Origin: Euglena gracilis | Lineage: Eukaryota > Euglenida > Euglenophyceae > Euglenales | Length of the DNA stretch: 64,000 bases | NCBI GenBank assembly: GCA_039621445.1 | Contig: CP154955.1 | Coordinates: forward strand, 39,874,426 to 39,938,425 | Direction: 5' to 3' | Notes under the pieces: model-generated | Databases searched by the model: none | What the model saw: the letters and a program-made list of their open reading frames with translations, nothing else | What the model was told of the DNA's origin: nothing | Shown here: one piece after another, positions 19,936 through 31,746 of the stretch | How the letters are laid out: each line of letters opens with the position of its first letter | Numbering within the stretch: the first letter of the stretch is position 1 | Program-made: the position numbers and the translations under genes

Positions 19936-22900
19936 GTAGCGACTTCCCCACAACTGCATTCCGTCTTCTTGCAGAAGGGATACATGCTGGTACACTGAGA
20001 AATCGACGGGTCTATGCCACTGCCGACGAGGAAGTTTACCTTGCAAAGTATGCCTCAGCTAAAGTCGTCACCACCCAGAAGAAGTTCGGCTGGGATTGTT
20101 TGAGGCACTTGGAGATCTTTGTTTCTGGTGTGTCTGTTTATTTTCTCTTTTCTCTTTTCTATTTTCCATTTCATAAATTAATTTGTATCTTATTTAATTG
20201 TTTATACTCAATTTTTTTAATTAATTACATGTATGCATATTATATATTAATTTAATTATATGTATTCGTTATATATGTTTATATAAACGTTATATATACG
20301 TTTTTTTTACTACATAGTAATTTTTTATTGTTTTATTTCCCCCTTTTTTAGCACCCTTCTAGGGCTTTCCCAAATCTTAACCCTTACCGTTCCTGCATTT
20401 TGTTGCGCTCCTCGATGACAAACCCAAGCTAGGAGATAAACCATCTGTGCAATGGTGTGATTGAGTGCGGATACTTTTCTTTGTTAAACTTTGAAATATG
20501 GTTCTTGGCTCCAAAGTGGGAACAATGGCCTGTGCAGAGACTGACCCCCACGGGGGGGGGGAAGTGGGTTACTGGCTTTTGAAAAGCGACCAATTTGTTT
20601 TTTGAATGTGGAAAATGACCGCCCATGGGGTTGGTTAATAACGGTAAGCCCATGGCCACGACATTGTGATTGGCTGGGGTGGAACCTCCCCCCCCCCCTA
20701 CTCTGTTGTTACAGGAGCCCTCTTACGTCTCCACAATGCATCCCTCCTCAACGAGCTGACCATGTTCCATTACCCCAAGGAGTGTCTGGCAGAGATGGCC
20801 GACAGCCAGTGCCGATCGGTCCATTGGGCTCGACAGACAATGATGCCGGGATGGACCATTGGGGGCTAGGAATGGCAAGTGAGGGGGGGGGGGCTCCGTT
20901 GTTGAAACCTGGCTGCGGTGCGTGAATATGGACAGTTTTTTTTTGATTATATGTATTTATCAACCAACCAACCAACCGAATACAGCTAGTATAGGTTCTC
21001 GGTTTAAGGGGCGCCGCTGAAGAGGTATTTGCATGACTGGAAACAATTTTTTTTATTGTGCTTTCTTTTCACACACCTGGGCAAAGGTATTCGGGTAATT
21101 GTGCTGCGTTGGAGGGATTTCTTTGTTGTCAGGCAAATGCTCTGAGGTTTACGTTATCTAAAATTCAATTTCTTCACACACAATCTTCGCACAAGAAAGG
21201 TTAGTTTTTCCCCCCCCCATTAGTGTTGCAAGCGAGGATATTTCTGTGAGACAAAGTTATTAAGTATTTGGAGACACCAGGGAGCCGGCCCAAAATGAAG
21301 GTGATTTCGGTGTTGACAAACAGTTTGATAAATTGGATGCGCATCAAACTTCGGCCCCCTTCTGTTTGGGAAAACAACATCCTTTGTTTTGACATCCGGC
21401 CTATCTGACAACTTATTGCCTTCATTCCCATTTACCGAGGCATTTTCCAACAGGGTTCGATGTCGGCTCTGTCCGCGCTGCCACTCTCCCCGACATGGAG
21501 TATTTCCCCCTGCGGGAGGAGGTCTGGAATTTCTTTCTTGGGCACCTGACTTGCATCCACGGCGGCTCCGATACGCGAAAAAATCGCATTTTCGCTTTCA
21601 GAACTCAAGTTTTGCAGTGTTCACTTGACGTGTAGGGAGGCACTTGGTTGCGGCCGTGGGAATGACAGTTTGATGCGCTTCATGATGCAGGCAATGGACA
21701 TTGCCGCAGGACCTTCAGGCCTTGATATGATTTGTGGTTTGCGGGGAGGTTGGTGGGGGTTAATTCTCTCCCCCCAGTCTCCATTTTTTTACTCGACAGC
21801 TTTAGAAGTAAAATTTTTTATCTGAGAATTACATCTCATAAAGCCAGAAGATTTGGCAGCCTTCCCCCTGGGGGGGGGGTGGCGCCAGCATGAGGGTAGC
21901 CGAATATATTTTCCAGCCCTTTTTCTAATCTGACGAGTTCGTTATTTCACATTTTGGTGGGACTAAGCAATGGGGCTTGCCTTGTAGGTGTTGGCCATTG
22001 CCAAAGGGTCAATGGCCAAAGCGGTGCTCTAATAGGACACTAGAGTAGAGTTCCCTTGGGTTGGCTGGGTTGGGTGGCAACATTGACTGGTTCTAAACGG
22101 CAGCATCATTCTCCTTGGCCCGGTGGAGGGCCAAGTGGGCCGGGGCGTCTGGGCCAGGTGGAGTGATTTGGATGGGGGGCTCATATGAAGGGACCCAGGA
22201 CTTTCGGTCCCGCGGAGCGCCCCCAAATTTCGCCGAATCCGTTCAACCATCAGCGGAATCGGGGAGAGTTTGCACGTATTTTGAGGAGTTGAGTCAGGGT
22301 TGTGATCGGCACACTGAAAATTGGCCGGAAGTCAGATCCCGCTTTTGGAAGACTTCTGGGCCGCCCTTTTTCCTGAAATTTGCCGGATGTTGACCTGCTT
22401 TCGGCCTTGGTCCGAAACAGGCTTGTGCTTAGTCGGGGCCTACCCCACGGGGGGGGGGTTGGGTGCTAGGGGCAGGCACCCCATAGCACCCGATCCGACC
22501 CCCCCGGGGGGGGTAGGGCTTTGGGGGGTGCCTGCCCCTAGCAGGCACCCCCCTCCGACCCCGGCGCCGAAGGCGCCGGGGGCCCGGAAAAGGCCATTTT
22601 CAATGAAAATTTTCTGGGTCCGGCCCGGACCCCTATCCCCCCCCGGGGGGGTGTGCCTGCTGGGGGCAGGCACCCTATAGCACCCACCCCCCCTTCCCCC
22701 CGGTCGGTAAGCACAAGCATGGTCCGAAACTTGGTATGATACCAGGCCTAACCTCTTCCTAAATTCCTAAAAGCAGGAGCTTCACGGAAGTCAGGTCAGA
22801 ACCCTGACCCCATCCCCGACAGTGATGCTGCTTTCTAAACAACAGCCTGTAGTAAACAGATTAATATTTGCATTAAAGAACGAAGCTCCCTCATTCAATA

Positions 22901-23232
22901 CACAACCTTTGGTCCCCCTCAAACTAAAAGCCTGGGGTCTGATTTTTTGGTGCTTGAAATGAAAACACCCAACCCAAAGATCCCTATTTGGACAATGTAT
23001 TGCGCTCTGGCCCCTCTGCCAGATGGGCTGGTCTACGTGTGTGACAACATCAGTTGGGGAGTGCGTGATGCACTTCCCACATGATTGTTGCCTGCAGGTA
23101 AAAATGCGCCCGCTCGCCCCTACCCCTGAGGGTTCTGCAAGGCGACCCCTGTAGGGACGTCCCTGTGCTGTTCCTGGACCACTCCCTCGCGCGGTACATC
23201 GACTACCAGGCTGCCTCTGTGTTCATCGGTCT
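19936..23232 (+). CDS. Exostosin-like glycosyltransferase, partial multi-exon gene
   Basis: Four exons recovered. Exon at 19936-20127: FRLLAEGIHAGTLRNRRVYA, then KKFGWDCLRHLEIFVSG. After a GT-AG intron (20128-20714) the frame continues at 20715 as ALLRLHNASLLNELTMFHYP, then KECLAEM. Together these match the W-D-C-x-R-H-x-E-I ... G-A ... T-M-x-x-Y-P-K-E segment of exostosin-like (GT47-type) proteins common in algae and protists. The exon at 21454-~21588 (LPDMEYFPLREEVWNFFLGH) and the one at ~23132-23232 (DVPVLFLDHSLARYIDYQAA) are in the same orientation and probably belong to the same gene; the latter ends at GCCCAGGGC, the donor form of the nonconventional introns. Both ends of the gene are missing. 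Golgi location is inferred from family only. Confidence 0.55.
22419..22719. mobile_element. Non-autonomous element, 301 bp, 11-bp target duplication
   Basis: Starts AGGCTTGTGCTTA and ends TAAGCACAAGCA (11-bp perfect inverted pair), flanked by the direct repeat TGGTCCGAAAC at 22408-22418 and 22720-22730. It contains three C/G-run hairpins with GCAGGCACCC and the core GGCGCCGAAGGCGCC. It shares architecture and the inner CTTA(G/A)..CGGTCGGTAAG ends with the 4760-5099 element, but its outer six bases are different. It lies between candidate exons of the glycosyltransferase gene. Confidence 0.8.
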
Positions 23233-23284
23233 GCCCAGGGCTGATTCCCTCGATGTGGCACTGTTGTAACATCAAGCCTGAGAT

Positions 23285-23420
23285 TTCAAAATAGCTCCCC
23301 ATAAAAAAACCCTCCAAATAAGACCCCCCAGGCCGACCGAGCAAAGGTCCAAAGTACAAGACCCCCATTTAAGACCCTCCTTGATGGCACAAAGCGCAAA
23401 AGTCCTGAAAAATTAACTAA
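23285..23420. repeat. Decayed copy of the AATAAGACCC element
   Basis: CCAAATAAGACCCCCCAGG, then CGACCGAGCAAA, then AAGACCC and GATGGCACAAAGCGC parallel the ends and hairpin of 4240-4446 and 44835-45310 with substitutions. Confidence 0.5.
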
Positions 23421-23529
23421 AACCCCATTTTGAAGCCCAAAAACAATGAAAACTTGACATTTTTGAACCAGAATACGCATGGAATATTCCAATTTGTACC
23501 AATTACGTATGGCACGTGGCGCCACAGAA

Positions 23530-25540
23530 GAACTTTAGTGTGTTTGGAACCTGAAAAATATTATTTTTTGCCCCAATAAAAAATGAACCGCCGTCCCCCC
23601 GGAGGCTTCTGGTAACGGACCCAACAATAAGACTGGTCTTATTTCTTAGGATGGGTTTGGTGCCCATCCAGATGATTGTGAATATAACATGCTCATAAAA
23701 AATCTCTCTTTTGCTTTGCCTTTTGTGGCAACATTTTGATTCTGTTCCAAGATGCCTTTGGTGGTTTGAGTGCAATTCCATTTTACTTGGCTTGGCATTT
23801 ACTTTATGAGGTTTTCTCTCACCAATTGATTGCTCCCTCCCATTGCCAATTAGCGCTCTGTCAAGGGTTGATTTTCAGTCCTGCAACCACGGGAGGCGTT
23901 TGGCCCAAACCTTCACGTTTGGAAGGAGCCGAACTACATGTATGCTGATTGGGATGGTGTGCTCATATGCGTACCTTTTTTGTTCACCCTTTTGTCTGTA
24001 TGGTTGCTATGTCCCAACATGAAATACATAGCATCCCATGCGTCGCATTTGTATCCTGACACCAGGGAGGGAAAAAATACGCACTGTCCTTTTTTCCCTC
24101 AGTTTTCACAGTTTGGGGGTTTTGCAGTTTTTTTTGCAGGTTTTTTTTTGGCGATTTTCATCCCATGTGTTTTTTTCATTTTTTGTTCCCAGTGGTCCAG
24201 AAAAAAACATCATTATACTTCAAGAGCTGCAACCAACATTCAAGAAACTCTGTCACACTCACATCCTCACATTTGTGAATCTCAGTTGCAGTGAAAACCT
24301 CCTTCAACCAAGGATTTTTTACAGCAGGAAAAATTGTGCATTTGAGTTCTAGTTCCCCAATCATTGCCCCACTGCCCGCTAACCATGGTTTTTCATGGAC
24401 AGCAGGGCAAATATAATCATGCATTTGAACCACACAGGTCAATGCCACATGTACTGGCGCAGTTTTCCCGGAATCCCATATGTTTTCGTTTGTGCCAAGT
24501 TTGTTCATGCAAATGCTGAAATTAGCAGATGGAACTAATTAGCATTCAATTAACAGATGTAACTTCACAATGGTTACAGTTAAGTTGCGGTTTGCTCAGG
24601 ACTGGGAGGACTTGTAGCTTTGCTCTGATTTTTTTTGACTGCCTCGTGGCAGAACGCTGCCGCCCTGAAAAAACCTCAAGAGAGCAAACTCGGGGAGGTG
24701 GTGGCGCCCCAAGCTTTCGTTTGGCGGGGAATGGCGGAGGCCGGAAACTGGTGCTGTCCATGCCTTTGCCCTGACTTGACCACCACGAAGTGGTGGTCGC
24801 CGGTATCCCTGGCTTGTAGCATACGTTGACCGAGTGCCGGTGAACTAGGACCTCACAGGACTGATCCGTCGAAGGGAATAGAACGGGGGGAATGGATTGA
24901 AGGAATGGAATGGGGCGGTGGACATCTCGGCTCGTCTCGCCTTTGTGGCATACAGCAGAAACACACAAAGAATTTTATTGTCGCAAGCTTCAAAATGTTG
25001 CAAAAAAATGCCAGCTGTGAATTGGTGTCATTTTTTTTCTGTTTCTGCATATACTCACTTTTCTTGGTTCCAATTGTAACTTCTCCTTATGGAAGTGCAG
25101 GTTTTTTTTAAATTCAAATGCCAATTATTTTGCAGTTCGACCTGCTTGCGTGCAGTTTTCCCCCTCCCTGCCACATTTGCTTATCACGAGTATGAAGGGT
25201 ACTAAGGATTTGAAGGAAGCACCCCATCCTTTCCTTGATGATTTTGCATTAAACAGCACATTTCTGCATTGGTGTGCTGCCTCCTTGCTACATCCTGGCT
25301 GTTTTTCCCTCTCCAGGGGATTATCGCACACAGGCAGTGCTCGCCACCAAATGAGGACAAAGCGGCTTCAAAGCATTAATCATCGAAGTTTGCTGGGAAG
25401 ATGCAGTACCCGCATTGGGTGCCAGTTTCAACTGTATGTATTTTCAAGGACAGAAGTTCTCCAGCATGGTGCTGCCGGGGGGCGTATTGTGTATTTTGGG
25501 AACCTGAAATCAGCAGTACCGATGCTTTTTTCATGTGGAA
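23530..25540. other. No gene supported
   Basis: Low-GC sequence with several 70-140-codon ORFs on both strands but no exon-like GC islands or recognisable domains. A small CCACCACGAAGTGGTGG hairpin lies at 24780-24796. Confidence 0.35.
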
Positions 25541-25559
25541 TGAAAGCCTTGCTATTGCA

Positions 25560-25690
25560 GCCTGGCAGAACCCAGTATGGCAACGGCATGGTGTATTCCA
25601 TGTCGCTGGACCCCGCGCTGCGTACGGGGGACCTGCCCAGTGACGAGGTGGTGCGGCCAGGGTTCGATCTAAGGACGGTTGGGGTGGGAG
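25560..25690 (+). CDS. Candidate exon, unassigned
   Basis: A GC-rich island reads QYGNGMVYSMSLDPALRTGD, then LPSDEVVRPGFDLRT. Exon borders are not clear, and other frames are also open. Protein-like but not recognised. It could be a further exon of the glycosyltransferase gene 2.3 kb upstream. Confidence 0.25.
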
Positions 25691-26052
25691 GGTGCCCCAC
25701 CATTCAACCACAGTGGGAGTGGTGCATGCACACATCCCTCATCTGCCCTCATATCGAACCCTGGGTGGGGCGCCTGCGCTCTGGGTACTACAAGCTGGTG
25801 GTGTACGGTATGCGCTGCACATACCCACTCCCAGAAAACTGTCATCCTTGCCCAGAAAACTGTCAGTCCTTGGTACTGGCCGACCTGTCAGGTGACAGTT
25901 TGGGGTAGGAAGGCTGCCCCCTCCCCCCAAGCTCTGACGAGCCTTTTCAGGCACACTGTATTTTTTCTCGCTGGGATTTGTATTTGAGACGGATAACAGC
26001 TATTGACTGGTGGTATATCTGACCCCAAAGTACAAATAATTACACCTAACTG

Positions 26053-26345
26053 CTTAGGCGGCGCATCTCGCGCTTAAGGGTTTTTTGGTCGATGTGCGCA
26101 TTTGCGCAAACCGACCAATTTTTTGATTTTGGCACCGGCAAAGCAAGGGGTCAGAGCGAGAGGGAGCAGGTGGACGACGAGTCCGGCTGAATTTCCATTT
26201 TTGGCCCCGGCGGTCCCGCGAATTCCGTGTTTCTAGCTGTTTTTTTGATGGTCGGCATGCCACGAAACCCCCCGGACACCCCCAAAGTGAAAAAAAACAC
26301 CAACAAAGCACCAAAACACCGGTACTGCCTCCCCCCCTTTTGGTG
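26053..26345. repeat. Dispersed repeat, copy 2
   Basis: Diverged partner of 17332-17622. This copy carries the full GCGCA palindrome GGTCGATGTGCGCATTTGCG at 26088-26125, which the first copy has only in part, so the palindrome appears to be a component or insertion of this repeat. Confidence 0.7.
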
Positions 26346-26719
26346 CGATGCGGCTCTTCTCACCAGCTGTTGGCGACCCTGGCTGGCTCTCTCTCCAGGG
26401 GTTTTGACGCCCTTTATTTTTTTGTCGGCCTTGGAATTGTGTTTTTGTACGTTTGCCGGAACGTGGGGAACAAACATGGGGGGGCTGGGATGGGTCCAAT
26501 GATGCCGCCGGCTAAGTACGGAGAAAGGAAGGCATGTCTGGGGATTTTGTGAAGGCCCATGCAGGGTGAAGGGAAAGTGGTTTAAAGGGGAGGGAAGCGT
26601 CGCGAGTCCCCACCAAACTTGCAGCGGGGATGTGTGGCCAAATTGTATCGTGATGAAACGGGAGAGGGGATCACACAAATTTCACTGGAGATTTTTATGT
26701 TAGCCATGGGTTGAACAAA

Positions 26720-27228
26720 GAAAGATGGTCGATGTGCGCAATTTCGCACATCCACCATTGTACAGTTCCTCTGCAGGACGACCACAAATACCTAAGAATT
26801 CACACTACTGAAAGTGATGTGACAAATACCGTGATTTTTGGATAGAATATGAGGTCGGTTTGCGCACATAACCACATGTGCGCATTTGCGCAAACCGACC
26901 TCACGTCCATTTGTGAAAAGGGATGCAATTAAGTATCATGGAACGTAAACAGACCTCGCTGCCCAGAGCCTTTTGAAACCACAATAACTGGAAGGGCTTA
27001 CGACGCAGCTTTGCTCCGAAAACAGACAGAAATGCACTGAAAAACACCTGCATCAAGTGTCAGGTCAGAATATAAAAAAGTGGTCGGTTTGCGCAAATGC
27101 GCACGTGGTCGGCGTTTACACAATTTCAAACACCGATCGCGTGTGTAAAGATGGACGCCGTCGGAGTGCAAAATGGGCACACCATGACGACGTGCACATT
27201 TGCGCACGCCAACCACGATAGTAAATTT
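26720..27228. repeat. Cluster of GCGCA palindromes
   Basis: At least four palindromes of the TGCGCAxATGCGCA type lie in 500 bp (26725-26765, 26850-26905, 27080-27125, 27188-27225), each bounded by GGTCGGT or its complement. Confidence 0.75.
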
Positions 27229-27521
27229 TCAGACAGAACTCATCAAACACGACGTCAAAAACAACCTGCAATGGCTCCTTCGGTGTGTAACTTTTCAGCT
27301 GCCAAACACTCTCCTCAGCTGTGAGGCTTTTTTCAGGGCCGATTCCGATTCTGGACCAGTGACAGGTGCATGCCCATGTGGAGACCGCAGACCTCTAGTC
27401 GGTGGCCCGCCGCTGCCACGTCCTGGCACACGTGCAACGGCGCCGCTTGGGCAAGGGGTGGCCATTGAAAACCCCCGCCACTTGCACATATGGCACAAAG
27501 TGGGGACCCCATACCTAGGGT

Positions 27522-27590
27522 ATGGGGGGGGGTATGGGGGGGGTATGGGGGGGCATGGGGGGGTATGGGGGGTATGGGGGGGTCGCTGAG
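27522..27590. repeat. TATGGGGGG minisatellite
   Basis: Seven tandem units of TATG followed by G5-8. A larger array of the same unit is at 29705-30172. Confidence 0.85.
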
Positions 27591-28361
27591 CTCTTATCCC
27601 TTTATGGGTAAGAGCGAAGCTTACCACCGGTACCGGTGAAACCCCCCCCTCGCCCCCCCCCCCCCTCCCCCCGCCCCCCCCGGGCCGGGGCCACCTCGGG
27701 AACCGACAGATTATCACCATGATCCCGGCCCGGTTCCCGGAATTTTTTTTTCAGTCGCGAGCGACTGGATTCCTAGTTTCCGAATCACCCGGAGTTGACC
27801 CCCAACTCCCCGCCAGGCCCGAGTTATTCACGCGCGAAGGGGTCCAAACTGGGTAGGATTTACCCGCCCCCCTGGATAAGCCCCCCCCTTTTGGACTCTG
27901 CCATTTCGGCCAAAAAAATGTCAAATTTCAAAATATCTCCAAAATGAAGCCAAATCAAAGGAAATGTCCGGAGACCTAATTTGAAGCCCTTGGAACGCCC
28001 CATCTGCCGGTATTTTGATTTCCCCGCAACTCCCCGCCTAGCCCGAGATACGGCCGTTTTCGGCGCAGATGACGTTTTGTACACTTTTCCCACTGTCCGA
28101 CTTAGCCGTTTTCGGGGGGTGGGGGGTCAAAAAACCAATGTTTTCAAATTTCTCAAATTTCAAATGATGCAAAATCAAAGGAAATGTCCAGAGACCTAAA
28201 TTGAAGCCCTTGGGACGCTCTATCTACTGGGATTATGGGTTCCCCGCAACTCCTCGCGTAGCCCGAGATACAGGTGTTTTTTTTTTTGGCCAATTTAGGC
28301 CATTTTAGGCCATTTTGTACACTTTTTCCACTGTTTGACTTAGCCGTTTTCGGCCAAAAAA

Positions 28362-29036
28362 GTCGAAAAAAATCGAAAGTTTTTTTTTGCCCAAAACGAT
28401 GTTTTTTGGCCTCTCGGACCCGAAAAAACTGTTTTTGAGCCGAAAATGAGCGTTTTTCGACCCGCCAGCGCCCCGTTTTGGGCCGCCAACCCATTGACTT
28501 TGGGTCAAAACCGGGCCAAAAAGTCGAAAAAAAGCGAAAGTTTTTTTTTGCCCAAAACGATGTTTTTTGGCCTCTCGGACCCGAAAAAACTGTTTTTGAG
28601 CCGAAAATGAGCGTTTTTCGACCCGCCAGCGCCCCGTTTTGGGCCGCCAACCCATTGACTTTGGGTCAAAACCGGGTCAAAAAAGTCGAAAAAAAGCGAA
28701 AATTTTTTTTGCCCAAAACGATGTTTTTTGGCCTCCCGGACCCGGAAAAACTGTTTTTGAGCCGAAAATGAGCGTTTTTCGACCCGCCAGCGCCCCGTTT
28801 TGGGCCGCCAACCCATTGACTTTGGGTCAAACCCGGGTCAAAAAAGGCGAAAAAAAATCGAAAATTTTTTTTTCCCGAAACGATGTTTTTTGGCCTCCCG
28901 GACCCGGAAAAACTGTTTTTGAGCCGAAAACGAGCGTTTTTCGACCCGCCTGCGCCCCGTGTTGGACCGCCAACCCATTGACTTTGGGTAAAAAAAAAGT
29001 CGAAAAAAATCGAAAATGAGCGTTTTTCAACCCCCT
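28362..29036. repeat. 161-bp tandem repeat, four copies plus a partial
   Basis: Unit starts occur at 28362, 28523, 28685, 28846 and (truncated) 28999. Each unit carries CCCAAAACGATGTTTTTTGG, GAGCGTTTTTCGACCCGCC and CAACCCATTGACTTTGGGT. Copies differ by only a few substitutions. Low-complexity ORFs on both strands reflect the repeat. Confidence 0.92.
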
Positions 29037-29665
29037 CCCAAGCCCAGGTCGGGCCGGCCGGGCTGCTGGGTCGTCGGGCTGCTGGGCCGCCGGGCCGCCG
29101 GCCGGGCCGCCGGGCCGCCGCATGCCGGCCATGTCCGCCGTGCCCGCCGGGCCGTCCGGGCCGCTGGCCGGGCCTGGCAGCCTGCCGCCGTCCGGGCCCG
29201 CCGGTGTCCTCCGTTCCGCCGTGCCGCCGGCCGGTCCCGCCATGCCGCTGGCCGTGATCCGCCTTTCTGTGCTGGCCGTGGTCGCTCGCTGGCTGCCTGT
29301 CCTCCTGCCACCTTCCTGTGCTGCCTGTCCTTGGATCCTCCTGTGTCCACCTTCCTTATGGGGGGTGTCCTTCCTTTCCTCGCCTTTCCGTCCTTCATTT
29401 TGGCTTCCTGCCGCCGGGTCGCCGGCCGGGCCGCCGGATCCCGGCCGGGCCGGCCGGGTCCGCCCGGCCGGGCCGCCGGGTCGCCTGCCGGCGCCCCGGA
29501 CGATGGCCGGGCTCCGTCCGCCGGGGCGCCGCCTGCCGCCTGGGCCAGCCGTGCCCTCCAGTCTGCCGTCCGGTCCGCCTGTCCTCCGTCCCTTGTCCGC
29601 TTTGGCCGCGTTCCTCGCCTCCGTGCCTTCCGTTCCGGGCCGCCGCGCCGGGGTCAATGAAGGGG
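29037..29665. other. Very GC-rich block (GGCCGGGCCGCC)
   Basis: About 630 bp dominated by GCCGG, GGCCG and CCGCC, with open frames on both strands giving only Pro/Ala/Gly/Arg-rich peptides. It starts directly after the 161-bp array and ends before a TATGGGG array. Probably degenerate simple repeat; a coding role is not supported. Confidence 0.55.
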
Positions 29666-29699
29666 TGGGGGCGCGCTTTTTAAGAGCTCAGCACTATTC

Positions 29700-30175
29700 A
29701 AAACATGGTGTGGGGGGGGTATGGGGGGGTATGGGGGGATTTTTTTTTGCCGGGGGGGGGGTCCGGGGGGGGGGGCGGGAGCCCCCCCCCCCCCCGGGCA
29801 CTCGAACAGTTGCATACGTCCCGCGATTTGACCACAAAGCGCGATTTGGCCACAAAAACAGATCGGTAGAGAAGGATGAGGTTATTTTTTTTTGCGGGGG
29901 GTCGGGGGTGGGGCGGGAGCCCCCCCCCCCCCCCCCCCGGGCACTCGAACAGTTGCATACGTCCCGCGATTTGACCACAAAAGGGTCCAGCAGGCCAAAA
30001 AAAAACGCTTCCGGGCAAAAAAATTTTTTGGGGTATGGGGGGGGTATGGGGGGGGTAGGGGGGCGGTATGGGAAGGGCAGGGGGGGTATGGGGGGTGGGG
30101 TATGGGGGGGTATGGGGGGGTATGGGGGGGGTATGGGGGGGTATGGGGGGGTATGGGGGGGTATGGGGGCCCCAC
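29700..30175. repeat. TATGGGGG array with an internal duplication
   Basis: More than fifteen TATG+G5-8 units. Inside, a segment containing GGGCACTCGAACAGTTGCAT and CGTCCCGCGATTTGACCAC occurs twice (about 29795-29840 and 29938-29980), each preceded by GGCGGGAGCC and a long C run. Confidence 0.85.
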
Positions 30176-30484
30176 TTTGTGCCATGACTCGCCACTTGCC
30201 TCCTAGCTTGCGTTTTGCTGCACCAGTAATATCAGGTGATGATAGGGGGTCGCACTTAAGCATCCACAAGGCCGTCATTAACCATTCATGGGGCAGGCAC
30301 CCCATAGCACCCCTGCCGACCCCCCGGGGGGGGGTAGGGTTTCGAGGTGGGTTGGGCAGGCACTCTTGTCCAGCGACCGATCCCACATTCTTTTCCCTTT
30401 TGTCAAGGTGGGTACCCATCCCCCACCCCCTATCGGTAAAAAAAAAGCCTGACCACCACCACGTGCTTGCCCCCCCCCCTCCAG

Positions 30485-30600
30485 GCAGCGCCGCCCGCAG
30501 CACCCCGTTCTGGGAGGAGGCGACGGCAGCCCTGCCCCCGGAGCGGGTGTGGGCCGTGATCGGGGAGGCGCAGGCCCTCTCCTGTCGAACGATGCACCGG
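30485..30600 (+). CDS. Candidate exon, unassigned
   Basis: Preceded by a C run and CCAG. Reads GSAARSTPFWEEATAALPPE, then RVWAVIGEAQALSCRTM. GC-rich and protein-like, not recognised. The 3' border is uncertain. Confidence 0.35.
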
Positions 30601-30759
30601 GTCTTACTGTCGTGCAGCCTCCCTCTGTCGGCACGGTGGTGGCAGTGGAAAGCGTTGCAGAAACGACGACTGGGAACCGGAAGGCAACGCGGTCCCCAGC
30701 TGTGCCCACCATTTGTTTCTGCGGGTCGCCAACGCAATTTTTTTTAAGCTTTTTCTGAG

Positions 30760-31689
30760 GTTGCCTATTTCTGTTTTTCCGGACTTTGCATCTCCGGCAA
30801 CGGGCAGCCAACACCCCCTCCCATGCGCTGTTGGTGCCCCCCAATTAGAATGAAGAGAAACATGCCACATTTTTTTGGGATATGTATTTTTTCTTTGTTG
30901 GTGTTTTTTTTGAAGATACCCAGGCATATTTGTGCTTGAATCAACAACGCAAGCCAGATTTCCCTTAAGGCAGAAAAGCCGGGCAGGCATTCTGAATGCT
31001 TCAAGAACCTCAAGCAAGGATTTGGAAGTCCGGAGCAGCCTGGGAATCGACCGGCCGGCCGGTGAGGAAGAGTTATTTCGGTCTGGGAAGTCGCTGCAAG
31101 CAACCGCCAGCAGGCCAGCTCAAACGGCTTCCATCTCTGACACAACCCTCTGGCGGAAATGAAACACCCCTTCCCCAATGCTTTTGCCTCGTGCAAGTTC
31201 GTGGACCGATCTTTGGGGCCTCTGGCCCCTGCAAAGTTATTTATGGCAGTACCCAAAAATTGTTTCATAGATTGCTTCACCATTTCTCCTAAAAGTATTT
31301 TGTCGTCAAATGCTGTATTTTGAAAATGATTTTATTTTAATATATATTTTTAAAAAACCATTCAATGCTTCTTTTTATCGGACAACAAACCATTGTGGTA
31401 TTTGTGATTATTTTTTTTTTTTCATTTCCATATCCTCATTGTTCCTCATTTTTCACATTGCTTTTTGTGAAGTGAAGAGGCAATTTTCAGGAAGTAGGTG
31501 AGGTCGGGGAAAGCTTTTGTGTGCAGAGAAGGCTCCTTGTGATCACAGCGGGCAAACGTTGTGGTTTCTGAGACTTGCCCGCTCCGCGTCTTTGTCCGGG
31601 AGATGCGGACAGAGAACTTCCAGTGCCACCTCTCCCGGGGAAGCCAGGAGGATGTTGTTGGGAACGCGTTCGCCGTCGCCCTTCAGCCA

Positions 31690-31746
<57 letters not shown>

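Noticed and set aside
28827-29657. 276-codon minus-strand ORF
   Set aside because: Low-complexity Gly/Arg/Pro product of the GGCCGG block; no domain, ends in the 161-bp tandem repeat.
29122-30747. Longest ORF (541 codons, + strand)
   Set aside because: It runs through the GC block, C runs and TATGGGG arrays. Composition is Pro/Gly/Arg repeat and equally long frames exist on the other strand; only the last part near 30485-30600 is protein-like.
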